Source: Rhodoferax sp. AJA081-3
Lineage (GTDB): Bacteria; Pseudomonadota; Gammaproteobacteria; Burkholderiales; Burkholderiaceae_C
Assembly: GCF_017798165.1 (NCBI RefSeq)
Contig: NZ_CP059068.1
Coordinates: forward strand, 1,860,001-1,924,000
DNA length: 64,000 bases
Direction: 5' to 3'
This document shows, one piece after another, positions 27,411 through 34,677 of this stretch. The translations under genes were made by a program, and so were the position numbers. Below the pieces are notes generated by a model that saw nothing but the letters and a program-made list of their open reading frames with translations, was not told where the DNA came from and made no database searches. Position 1 is the first letter of the stretch. The number at the start of each line of letters is the position of its first letter.

Positions 27411-28532
27411 CTAAGCCGCCTCGGCCTGTTCCGCGCGGGCCAGTTGGGCGTCCTGCAGGGCCAGATTGGCCAGGGTAACGGCGGCCTGTGCGGCCAACGC
27501 CTCCACCAGCGGCTCCAATTCTGGCGGGAATGGGACCACGGCGCCCGTATCGGCATCCAGTTTGTTAATGAACTGCAAAACACCCACCACCTGCCCGCCC
27601 CGCGGGATCAGCGGCACCGTGAGTGTGGACACGGTTTTGAAGCCCGTGGCCTCGTCAAAACTGCGGGTGCCGGTGAGGTCGAACCGGTCCTCGGCATACA
27701 CGTTGTCGATGCGCAGCGTCTGCTTGTGGTTGGCACACCAGGTTGCGGCATACCGGCCATTGGGCAGTCCAGTGGCGTCGTCCAACAGCGGGAGCTCCTT
27801 GTCGGCAAGCTGGTCCCCCCGGGTGCGCATGCTGAAGCGCAGCGTCTGGCGGTCGGTGCGCAGGTACAGCGTGGCCGCATCGCAGTGCAGCAGGCGCCGT
27901 CCCTCAAACAGCGTGTGGCGGATGAGTGCGGTGCGGTCCCGCGTCATGGACATCAGCAGGCCGTTTTCGATCAGCATATTGAGCTTGGCCGTGCGGGCCT
28001 GCACCTCGCGCTCCAGGTTGTTTTTGATGTCCTGGCTGGTTTTGTAAATGTCGTGGATGGTCAGCAGATTGCGCACCCGCAGTGCTACATCGATGGGGTC
28101 TATGGGGCGCACCACATGGTCGTTGGCACCGGCCAGCAGGCCGGCGTTGCACAGTTCGGCCAGGCCATCGTCGCTGATCGCCAGAATGGGCAGCTCGGCG
28201 GCGGAGAAAGTTTCGCGTATCAGGTAGATGGCCTTCAGGCCGTCCAAGTGCGGCATGCGCAGATCCACCAACAGGGCGTCAAAGGGGCTGGCACTGAGTG
28301 TGGACAGCAGGTGGCGCGGGTCGGTGATGGGGGTGACGGACCGGTAACCCATGCCCTCCAGCAGGTTGACCACACTGGTCACATCCACCGCGGAGTCGTT
28401 GAAGACCAGAATGCGGCTGTGGGCGTGTTCGGGTGCGGCGGTGTATTTCTTTTTGGTGATCACGGTCAGGTTTCGATAGGGAAAAGCGAATGACCGTATT
28501 TTCAGGCCGGTGGGCGGAGCCACCCTGCGCAC
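27411..28532 (-). CDS. Response regulator with receiver and GAF domains
   Basis: With GTG at 28530-28532 the protein has 373 residues; a GTG at 28461-28463 is an equally possible start. The receiver domain (about 38-155) has phosphoacceptor Asp in FDALLVDLRMPHLDG. The usual Lys before Pro is Arg (VVRPID). A coiled-coil linker (DIKNNLEREVQARTAKLN) leads to a GAF domain (about 190-360) ending in a helix. There is no output HTH or enzyme domain, so the signal may go through protein contact. No histidine kinase gene is near. Confidence 0.82.
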   Translation of the reverse strand: MRRVAPPTGLKIRSFAFPYRNLTVITKKKYTAAPEHAHSRILVFNDSAVDVTSVVNLLEGMGYRSVTPITDPRHLLSTLSASPFDALLVDLRMPHLDGLKAIYLIRETFSAAELPILAISDDGLAELCNAGLLAGANDHVVRPIDPIDVALRVRNLLTIHDIYKTSQDIKNNLEREVQARTAKLNMLIENGLLMSMTRDRTALIRHTLFEGRRLLHCDAATLYLRTDRQTLRFSMRTRGDQLADKELPLLDDATGLPNGRYAATWCANHKQTLRIDNVYAEDRFDLTGTRSFDEATGFKTVSTLTVPLIPRGGQVVGVLQFINKLDADTGAVVPFPPELEPLVEALAAQAAVTLANLALQDAQLARAEQAEAA

Positions 28533-28571
28533 TATTTCACGGAAGTCCCGATTGGTTGCGTGCGGACATAC

Positions 28572-28925
28572 TCAAGACCCGCGGTAAGTGGAATAACTCC
28601 AGGGGCTGACCAAAAGCGGAACGTGGTAATGCTGGTCTGCATGGGCCACACCAAAGTCCAGGCTGACAAGGTTCAGGAAATTGGGCTCCGGCAGGCTCAC
28701 GCCGCAGCCCCTGAAATACCCCGCCACGTCGAACACCAAGCGGTAGGTGCCCACCTTCAGGTCGGCATGTTCGTACAACAGGCCGTCGGGGTTGCGGCCA
28801 TCCGCATTCAACACAAAAGACTTGACCAGCGTAGCCTGCTCACCCTGCGTGGTGTACAGCGCCACCTGCATGCCGGCGGCCGGTGTGCCATGCATGGTGT
28901 CCAGTACGTGTGTGCTCAAGCCCAT
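28572..28925 (-). CDS. uraH: 5-hydroxyisourate hydrolase
   Basis: The 117-residue protein is a transthyretin-like hydrolase of normal length: start MGLSTHVLDTMHGTPAAGM with the catalytic His, and end SYSTYRGS with the family's YRGS tail. It converts 5-hydroxyisourate from PuuD to OHCU, substrate of UraD. AAAGGAT before the ATG is a good ribosome site. It is divergent from gntR, with the palindromic operator 40 bp upstream of its start. Confidence 0.96.
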   Translation of the reverse strand: MGLSTHVLDTMHGTPAAGMQVALYTTQGEQATLVKSFVLNADGRNPDGLLYEHADLKVGTYRLVFDVAGYFRGCGVSLPEPNFLNLVSLDFGVAHADQHYHVPLLVSPWSYSTYRGS

Positions 28926-28964
28926 GGCGGCATCCTTTCAGTGGGTATTCCGGTCGCAACCGAC

Positions 28965-28980
28965 AAAGTGTATACACTTT
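28965..28980. promoter_or_regulatory. Palindromic operator between uraH and gntR
   Basis: AAAGTGTATACACTTT is a perfect 16-bp palindrome. It is 40 bp from the uraH start and 25 bp from the gntR start. A copy with one mismatch precedes puuD (19117-19132). A possible gntR -35 (TATACA, 28971-28976) lies inside it, so the regulator would control itself and uraH. Confidence 0.82.
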
Positions 28981-28999
28981 TTACCATTGTCGCTATGAT
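28971..28999 (+). promoter_or_regulatory. Possible leaderless promoter of gntR
   Basis: TATACA (28971-28976) and TATGAT (28994-28999) are 17 bp apart. Transcription would begin near 29006, which is the gntR ATG, and no Shine-Dalgarno is present. A leaderless mRNA is therefore plausible but unproven. Confidence 0.45.
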
Positions 29000-29005
29000 G
29001 GCCGC

Positions 29006-29656
29006 ATGGACTCCACCACCACTGGCTTCATTGTCGAAACGCTGACCCGCTCCATCGTCGAGCACCGCCTGCAACCCGGCGCCAAGCTGGTTGAGCAGAC
29101 CTTGGCCGACCAGTTTGGCGTGTCGCGCACGCTGATACGCCAGGCCCTGTTCAAGCTGTCGCAGAACCGGCTGATCCACATGGAGCCCGCACGCGGAGCA
29201 TTTGTGGCGGCCCCTTCGATAACCGAGGCAAAACAGGTGTTTGCCGTGCGCCGCATGCTGGAGGCGGGTATGACCCAGGCCTTTATCCGCACCGCCACGC
29301 AGGAACACATAGACGCGCTCAAAGACCACATCACCGAGGAAGAAGCCGCCGTGATGCGGGGCGACGTGCCGGGCCGCACCACCCTATTGGGCGACTTCCA
29401 TGTGCGCATGGCCCAACTGATGGGCAACGAGGTGCTGGCGCATCTGCTGATGGATTTGTTGTCGCGCTGCGCGCTGATCACATTGATGTACCAATCGGCC
29501 GGCGCCGCCGAACACTCACACGAAGAGCACCGCAGCATAGTGGAAGCGCTGGAAGCGCGTGATGAGGCACGGGCCTTGCGTCTGATGGACGAACACCTGC
29601 TGCACGTGGAAGCGTCGCTGATGCTGGCGCCCACAACAGCCCACGCCACACCATGA
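29006..29656 (+). CDS. GntR/FCD-family regulator, probable regulator of purine catabolism
   Basis: The 216-residue protein has an N-terminal winged HTH (LADQFGVSRTLIRQALFKLSQNRLI) and a C-terminal FCD ligand domain with metal-type His and Asp residues (EEHRSIVEALEARDEARA near residue 170). It overlaps puuE by ATGA and is divergent from uraH, so it probably controls urate-to-allantoate genes and senses an intermediate. A one-mismatch operator copy upstream of puuD supports this. Confidence 0.9.
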   Translation: MDSTTTGFIVETLTRSIVEHRLQPGAKLVEQTLADQFGVSRTLIRQALFKLSQNRLIHMEPARGAFVAAPSITEAKQVFAVRRMLEAGMTQAFIRTATQEHIDALKDHITEEEAAVMRGDVPGRTTLLGDFHVRMAQLMGNEVLAHLLMDLLSRCALITLMYQSAGAAEHSHEEHRSIVEALEARDEARALRLMDEHLLHVEASLMLAPTTAHATP

Positions 29657-30603
29657 AAAATTACGACTCCACACAAGCCTATCCGCGCGACCTGGTCGGT
29701 TATGGCAAAGACGTACCCCACGCGCAGTGGCCGGGCGGCGCCCGCATCGCGGTGCAGTTTGTTCTGAACTACGAAGAGGGTGGTGAGAACAGCGTGTTAC
29801 ATGGCGACGCGGGTTCGGAGCAATTTTTGTCCGAGATGTTCAACCCGGCCAGTTACCCCGAGCGCCACATCAGCATGGAGGGCATCTACGAATACGGCTC
29901 GCGTGCCGGTGTGTGGCGCATCCTGCGCGAATTCGAGCAACGTGGCCTGCCGCTGACCGTGTTTGGCGTGGGCATGGCACTGCAGCGCCACCCGGAGCTG
30001 ACCGCCGCCTTTGTGGAGCTGGGCCACGAGATCGCCTGCCACGGCTGGCGCTGGATCCACTACCAAAATGTGGACGAGGCCACTGAGCGCGAACACATGC
30101 AGCTGGGCATGGCCGCGATTGAACAACTCACCGGCCACAGGGCGCTGGGCTGGTACACCGGCCGCGACAGCCCGCGCACCCGCCGCCTGGTGGCCGACTA
30201 CGGCGGTTTTGAATACGACAGCGACTACTACGGTGATGACCTACCCTTCTGGATGCAGGTGCAGAAGAGTGACGGCACGGTGGTGCCCCAGCTGATCGTG
30301 CCCTACACGCTGGACTGCAACGACATGCGTTTTGCACTGCCCCAGGGTTATTCCCACGCCGACCCGTTCTTCCAGTATTTGAAGGACACGTTTGATGTGT
30401 TGTATGCCGAGGGCAACCCTGCCGGGCACAATCGCCCGTCCATGATGAGTATTGGCATGCACTGCCGCTTGTTGGGCCGCCCCGGCCGCATCACCGCGCT
30501 GCAGCGTTTTCTGGACCACATAGCCCAGCACTCCCACGTGTGGGTGGCGCGCAGAGTGGACATTGCACGGCACTGGAAAGCCACCCACCCGTTCCAGGCC
30601 TAA
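29653..30603 (+). CDS. puuE: Allantoinase PuuE (polysaccharide deacetylase-like)
   Basis: This 316-residue protein matches the metal-independent PuuE allantoinases, with FVLNYEEGGENSVLHGD near residue 37, the NodB-like motif EIACHGWRWIHYQ and the closing MMSIGMHCRLLGRPGR. It hydrolyses allantoin to allantoate. It is translationally coupled to gntR and followed 31 bp later by uraD-allC, giving consecutive pathway steps in one operon. Confidence 0.95.
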   Translation: MKNYDSTQAYPRDLVGYGKDVPHAQWPGGARIAVQFVLNYEEGGENSVLHGDAGSEQFLSEMFNPASYPERHISMEGIYEYGSRAGVWRILREFEQRGLPLTVFGVGMALQRHPELTAAFVELGHEIACHGWRWIHYQNVDEATEREHMQLGMAAIEQLTGHRALGWYTGRDSPRTRRLVADYGGFEYDSDYYGDDLPFWMQVQKSDGTVVPQLIVPYTLDCNDMRFALPQGYSHADPFFQYLKDTFDVLYAEGNPAGHNRPSMMSIGMHCRLLGRPGRITALQRFLDHIAQHSHVWVARRVDIARHWKATHPFQA

Positions 30604-30634
30604 CACCCCCCATTCCTCCTACCGAACACCACCC

Positions 30635-32446
30635 ATGGCGATCACCCTGTCCCAACTCAACCAGGCCACGCTGGCAGATGCCACCCACCTGCTGGCCGGC
30701 CTGTACGAACATTCGCCGTGGATTCCCGAAGTGGCATTGCAGCAGCGCCCTTTTACCAGCCTGGCCCAACTGAAGCACGCGATGGTCGGCGTGCTGAACG
30801 CTGCCGGTGTCGAGCCCCAGTTAGCGCTGATACGCGCCCACCCCGAATTAGCCGGCAAGGCCATGGTGGACAAGAGCCTGACGGCAGAGTCCAGCAACGA
30901 ACAGAGCAAGGCGGGCCTCACGCACTGCACGCCGCAAGAGTTTGAAACCATCCAGCAGCTCAACCGCGACTACAACGCGCGTTTTGGCTTCCCCTTCATC
31001 CTGGCAGTGCGCGGGCCGCGCGGCACGGGCCTGTCCAAGGCCGAGATCATCGCCACCTTTGAGCGCCGCCTGCACGGCCACCCGGACTTTGAACGCCAGG
31101 AGTGTGTGCGCAACATCCACCGCATCGCCGAAATCCGACTGAACGACCTGTTTGGCTACACGCCGGAGTTGGGCAATACGGTATGGGACTGGCAAGAGAC
31201 CCTGGCACAACACACCGACCCCAGTTATGCCGAACTGGGCCAACTCACCGTCACCTACCTGACCGACGCCCACCGCGCCTGCGCACAGCGCATTAGCATG
31301 GACATGCGCCACGCGGGCTGCGATACGGTACACATCGACGCCGTGGGCAATGTGGTGGGTTGTTATAAAAACGATAGCGCATCAAGTCCATCCGACGGGG
31401 GCTACAGGCCAGTTTCTCATAAGACATTGCTCACCGGAAGCCATTACGACACGGTGCGCAACGGCGGCAAGTACGACGGTCGCCTGGGCATCTACGTGCC
31501 GCTGGCCTGCGTGCAGCAACTGGCTGCTGCCGGCAAACGCCTGCCATTTGATATCGAGATCGTCGCCTTTGCCGAAGAAGAAGGTCAGCGCTACAAGGCC
31601 ACCTTTTTGGGTTCCGGCGCGTTGACCGGGCATTTCAACCCGGCCTGGTTGGACCAGGTGGATGCGGACGGCATCAGCATGCGCGCCGCCATGCAACACG
31701 CAGGCCTGTGTGTCGACGACATCCCCAGCATAAAACGCAATGCCGACGACTACCAGGGTTTTGTGGAAGTCCACATCGAACAAGGCCCGGTGTTGAACGA
31801 ACTCGACATTCCGCTGGGCATCGTCACCTCCATCAACGCCGGTGTGCGTTACCAGTGTGAAGTGGTCGGCATGGCCAGCCACGCCGGCACCACACCCATG
31901 GACCGCAGGCGTGATGCGGCAGCGGCCGTGGCCGAGCTGATGCTGTTTGTAGAGCGCCGCGCCGCGGCCGACGGCGATTCGGTCGGTACCGTCGGCATGC
32001 TGCAGGTACCCAATGGTTCCATCAACGTGGTGCCGGGGCGCTGCCTGTTTTCGCTGGACCTGCGCGCGCCCAACAATGCGCAGCGCGACAAGCTGGCAGA
32101 CGACGTTCTGACCGAACTGGCCGCCATCTGCACCCGCCGCGGTGTGCACCACAGCGTCACTGAAAACATGCGCGCCAGCGCTGCACCGAGCGCCCCCGAA
32201 TGGCAGGCCCGTTGGGAAAAGGCGGTGGCAGCCCTTGGCGTTCCCTTGCACCACATGCCCAGCGGGGCAGGACACGACGCGATGAAGCTGCATGAAATCC
32301 TGCCCCAGGCCATGTTGTTTGTGCGTGGGTTGAACTCTGGCATCAGCCACAACCCGCTGGAGTCCACCACCAACGACGACATGCAACTGGCCATCGACGC
32401 CTTTGCACATTTGCTGGCCGACATGGCCCAATCGCCTGCGGACTGA
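30635..32446 (+). CDS. Fused OHCU decarboxylase (UraD) and allantoate amidohydrolase (AllC)
   Basis: The ATG at 30635 gives 603 residues. Residues 1-170 are UraD: IRAHPELAGK holds the catalytic His and AESSNEQSKAGL the Glu. Residues about 175-603 are an M20-type allantoate amidohydrolase with GSHYDTVRNGGKYDGRLG, AFAEEEGQRY and GAGHDAM. The fusion joins two steps that are not consecutive: UraD makes allantoin, PuuE acts next, and AllC follows. A dispersed element copy (31362-31422) encodes residues about 243-262, just before the metal-binding GSHYD motif. I recall similar fusions annotated in related bacteria. Confidence 0.92.
   Translation: MAITLSQLNQATLADATHLLAGLYEHSPWIPEVALQQRPFTSLAQLKHAMVGVLNAAGVEPQLALIRAHPELAGKAMVDKSLTAESSNEQSKAGLTHCTPQEFETIQQLNRDYNARFGFPFILAVRGPRGTGLSKAEIIATFERRLHGHPDFERQECVRNIHRIAEIRLNDLFGYTPELGNTVWDWQETLAQHTDPSYAELGQLTVTYLTDAHRACAQRISMDMRHAGCDTVHIDAVGNVVGCYKNDSASSPSDGGYRPVSHKTLLTGSHYDTVRNGGKYDGRLGIYVPLACVQQLAAAGKRLPFDIEIVAFAEEEGQRYKATFLGSGALTGHFNPAWLDQVDADGISMRAAMQHAGLCVDDIPSIKRNADDYQGFVEVHIEQGPVLNELDIPLGIVTSINAGVRYQCEVVGMASHAGTTPMDRRRDAAAAVAELMLFVERRAAADGDSVGTVGMLQVPNGSINVVPGRCLFSLDLRAPNNAQRDKLADDVLTELAAICTRRGVHHSVTENMRASAAPSAPEWQARWEKAVAALGVPLHHMPSGAGHDAMKLHEILPQAMLFVRGLNSGISHNPLESTTNDDMQLAIDAFAHLLADMAQSPAD
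31362..31422 (+). repeat. Dispersed RTAGC-N16 element inside uraD-allC
   Basis: ATAGC (31374-31378), 16 nt, ACGGGGGCTA (31395-31404), then CAGGCCAGTTTCTCATAA. It is in frame and in the sense direction. The encoded segment (KNDSASSPSDGGYRPVSH) looks like an extra low-complexity loop between the GNVVG strand and the GSHYD motif. Confidence 0.88.
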
Positions 32447-32478
32447 TCCGCGTACTACCACTCCCATCCGACATTCCA

Positions 32479-33702
32479 ATGAACACCTACGAACAACTCG
32501 ACGCCTGGATCGACGCCCACTTTGACGAACAGGTGCACTTCTTGCAGGAACTGATCCGCGTCCCTACCGACACGCCGCCGGGCAACAACACACCCCACGC
32601 CGAACGCACCGCCGAGCTGCTGCACGGCTTTGGCTTTGATGCCGAAAAACACGCCGTGCCCGAAGCCGAGGTACGCACCGCCGGGCTGGAGACCATCACC
32701 AATCTGGTGGTGCGCCGCAAATATGGCGAAGGCACCACGGTGCTGCTCAATGCCCATGGCGACGTGGTACCCCCCGGCGAGGGCTGGACCAAGAATCCCT
32801 ACGGTGGCGAGATTGAAGACGGCAAAATTTATGGCCGCGCGGCAGCCGTCAGCAAGTGTGATTTTTCCACTTACACATTCGCAGTGCGTGCGCTGGAAGC
32901 AGTAGCCAAACCAACCCACGGCAGCGTGGAGTTGTTATTCACCTACGACGAAGAGTTTGGTGGTGAGGTCGGCCCGGCCTGGCTGCTCCAACACAAGATC
33001 ATCAAGCCCGACCTGATGGTGGCCGCCGGCTTCAGCTACCAGGTCATCACGGCGCACAACGGCTGCCTGCAGATGGAAGTCACCGTGCACGGCAAGATGG
33101 CGCATGCGGCCATACCAGCATCCGGCGTCGATGCGCTGCAGGCCGCCAACCACATCCTGACTGCGCTCTATGCGCAGAACACGCTGTACCAGAGCATCAC
33201 GTCCAAGGTCGAAGGCATCACCCACCCTTACCTGAACATTGGCACGATTGAAGGGGGAACCAACACCAATGTCGTGCCCGGGCGCGTCAGCTTCAAGCTG
33301 GACCGCCGCATGATCCCCGAAGAGAATCCCACCGAAGTCGAAGCCACATTGCGCCAACTGATCCAGGACACGGCCGCGGCATTGCCCGGTATCACGGTGG
33401 ATATCAAACGTATCCTGCTGGCGCGCGCATTACAACCCCTGCCCGGCAACCGTCCGCTGGTGGACGCGATCCAGAAACATGGCGAGCAAGTGTTCGGAGA
33501 ACCCATCCCCGCTTTGGGCACACCGCTGTACACCGATGTGCGCCTGTTCTGCGAGGCGGGCATCCCCGGTGTGATCTACGGCGCAGGGCCGCGCACCGTG
33601 CTGGAGTCCCATGCCAAGCGGGCGGACGAACGCCTGGACCTGGAAGACCTGCGCCGTGCGACCAAGGTCATGGCGCGCACACTCAGCGATTTGTTAATCT
33701 GA
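32479..33702 (+). CDS. M20 family metallohydrolase (ArgE/DapE-like)
   Basis: The 407-residue protein has M20 metal motifs: LLNAHGDVVPPGEGW, TYDEEFGGEVGP and LESHAKRADERLD near the C-terminus. The second metal motif reads GRAAAVSKCDF, a variant found in a subgroup of the family. It lies 32 bp after uraD-allC, so a role late in the purine pathway, such as on a ureido acid, is likely but not proven. Its TGA forms part of hairpin repeat copy 2. Confidence 0.85.
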   Translation: MNTYEQLDAWIDAHFDEQVHFLQELIRVPTDTPPGNNTPHAERTAELLHGFGFDAEKHAVPEAEVRTAGLETITNLVVRRKYGEGTTVLLNAHGDVVPPGEGWTKNPYGGEIEDGKIYGRAAAVSKCDFSTYTFAVRALEAVAKPTHGSVELLFTYDEEFGGEVGPAWLLQHKIIKPDLMVAAGFSYQVITAHNGCLQMEVTVHGKMAHAAIPASGVDALQAANHILTALYAQNTLYQSITSKVEGITHPYLNIGTIEGGTNTNVVPGRVSFKLDRRMIPEENPTEVEATLRQLIQDTAAALPGITVDIKRILLARALQPLPGNRPLVDAIQKHGEQVFGEPIPALGTPLYTDVRLFCEAGIPGVIYGAGPRTVLESHAKRADERLDLEDLRRATKVMARTLSDLLI

Positions 33703-33706
33703 AACT

Positions 33707-33752
33707 TTGCGGGACAGACCGCAGCCGCGAAGCGGCAAGCTCTGTCCTCAAC
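33707..33752 (+). repeat. Stop-codon-adjacent hairpin repeat, copy 2
   Basis: TTGCGGGACAGACCG begins 4 bp after the M20 TGA, and GCTCTGTCCTCAAC closes the copy. GGACAGA pairs with TCTGTCC, and the insert adds an inner GCCGCgaaGCGGC stem absent from copy 1 (24645-24685). Confidence 0.75.
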
Positions 33753-33762
33753 ACTTCACACC

Positions 33763-34593
33763 ATGCCCTGGCACGCTCAGCTACAACTGGACTACACCCT
33801 GGAAGCCGGCCGCACCGTGGCCCGCCACAGCCACAGCGGCCCGCTGCGCATTCTGCAAAGCCTCTACCCCGAGGGCGACAGCATTTGCCACAACGTGCTG
33901 GTGCACCCGCCCGGCGGTCTGGTCGGTGGCGACACGCTGGAGATCAACGTGCACGCCCAGGCCGGCAGCCACGCGCTGATCACCACGCCAGGCGCCAGCC
34001 GCTTTTACCGGTCCGACGGCCTGACCGCTTTGCAGAAAACCCATTTGCGGGTGGAAGCCGATGCGCGCCTGGAATGGCTGCCGCTGGAGGCGATCTGTTA
34101 CAGCGCCTGCCTGGCCGAAAACCGTCTGACCATGGAACTGGCGCCGGGCGCCGAACTGATGGGCTGGGATATCACCGCGCTGGGCCTGCCGCTGGCCAAC
34201 CTGCCTTTTGTGGCTGGCCATTTCCGCCAACATATCGAGGTGCCTGGTGTCTGGCTGGAGCGCGGCGCAATAGAAGCCAGCGACAGCCGCCTGCTGGACA
34301 GCCCGGCGGGCATGGCCGGTCACAAATGCGTGGCATCGTTTTTCTTTATCACCGGTCAGCCCATCCCCCGCGAGCGCCGTGAACGCGCGCTGGACAGCGC
34401 CCGCGCCGTGATCGCACAACACGCGCTGGCAGGTACGGCGGGCGCCACCAGCCCCCACCCGCAGGTGCTGGTGGTGCGTGTGCTGGCACCGGTGGTGGAG
34501 CCTGCCATGGCGCTGCTGCGCACCCTGCGCAACACCTGGCGCCAGGAGCTTTGGGCCAAATCGGCCTCTAGCCCCCGTATTTGGTCCATGTAG
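33763..34593 (+). CDS. ureD: Urease accessory protein UreD
   Basis: The 276-residue protein has the UreD phrases HPPGGLVGGDTLEI (near 47), LITTPGASRFYRSDG (near 75) and a C-terminal PRIW motif. UreD binds apo-urease and with UreF and UreG helps load nickel. No ureABC, ureE, ureF or ureG is found in the window; the gene is alone, after the purine operon and next to the convergent urea importer. The last nine codons and the stop lie within a reversed dispersed element. Confidence 0.94.
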   Translation: MPWHAQLQLDYTLEAGRTVARHSHSGPLRILQSLYPEGDSICHNVLVHPPGGLVGGDTLEINVHAQAGSHALITTPGASRFYRSDGLTALQKTHLRVEADARLEWLPLEAICYSACLAENRLTMELAPGAELMGWDITALGLPLANLPFVAGHFRQHIEVPGVWLERGAIEASDSRLLDSPAGMAGHKCVASFFFITGQPIPRERRERALDSARAVIAQHALAGTAGATSPHPQVLVVRVLAPVVEPAMALLRTLRNTWRQELWAKSASSPRIWSM

Positions 34594-34611
34594 TGCTATC
34601 CTTTTGATACT
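34563..34611 (-). repeat. Dispersed RTAGC-N16 element overlapping the 3' end of ureD
   Basis: On the minus strand: ATAGC (34599-34595), 16 nt, ACGGGGGCTA (34578-34569), then GAGGCC. It is antisense to ureD; its complement encodes the ASSPRIWSM tail and stop. Confidence 0.85.
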
Positions 34612-34677
34612 GAACTGCAAAAGCCTTCTCGGACCGCTGCACGCCACGTTATTTTTGGAGCACACTGTGCCAATCTG

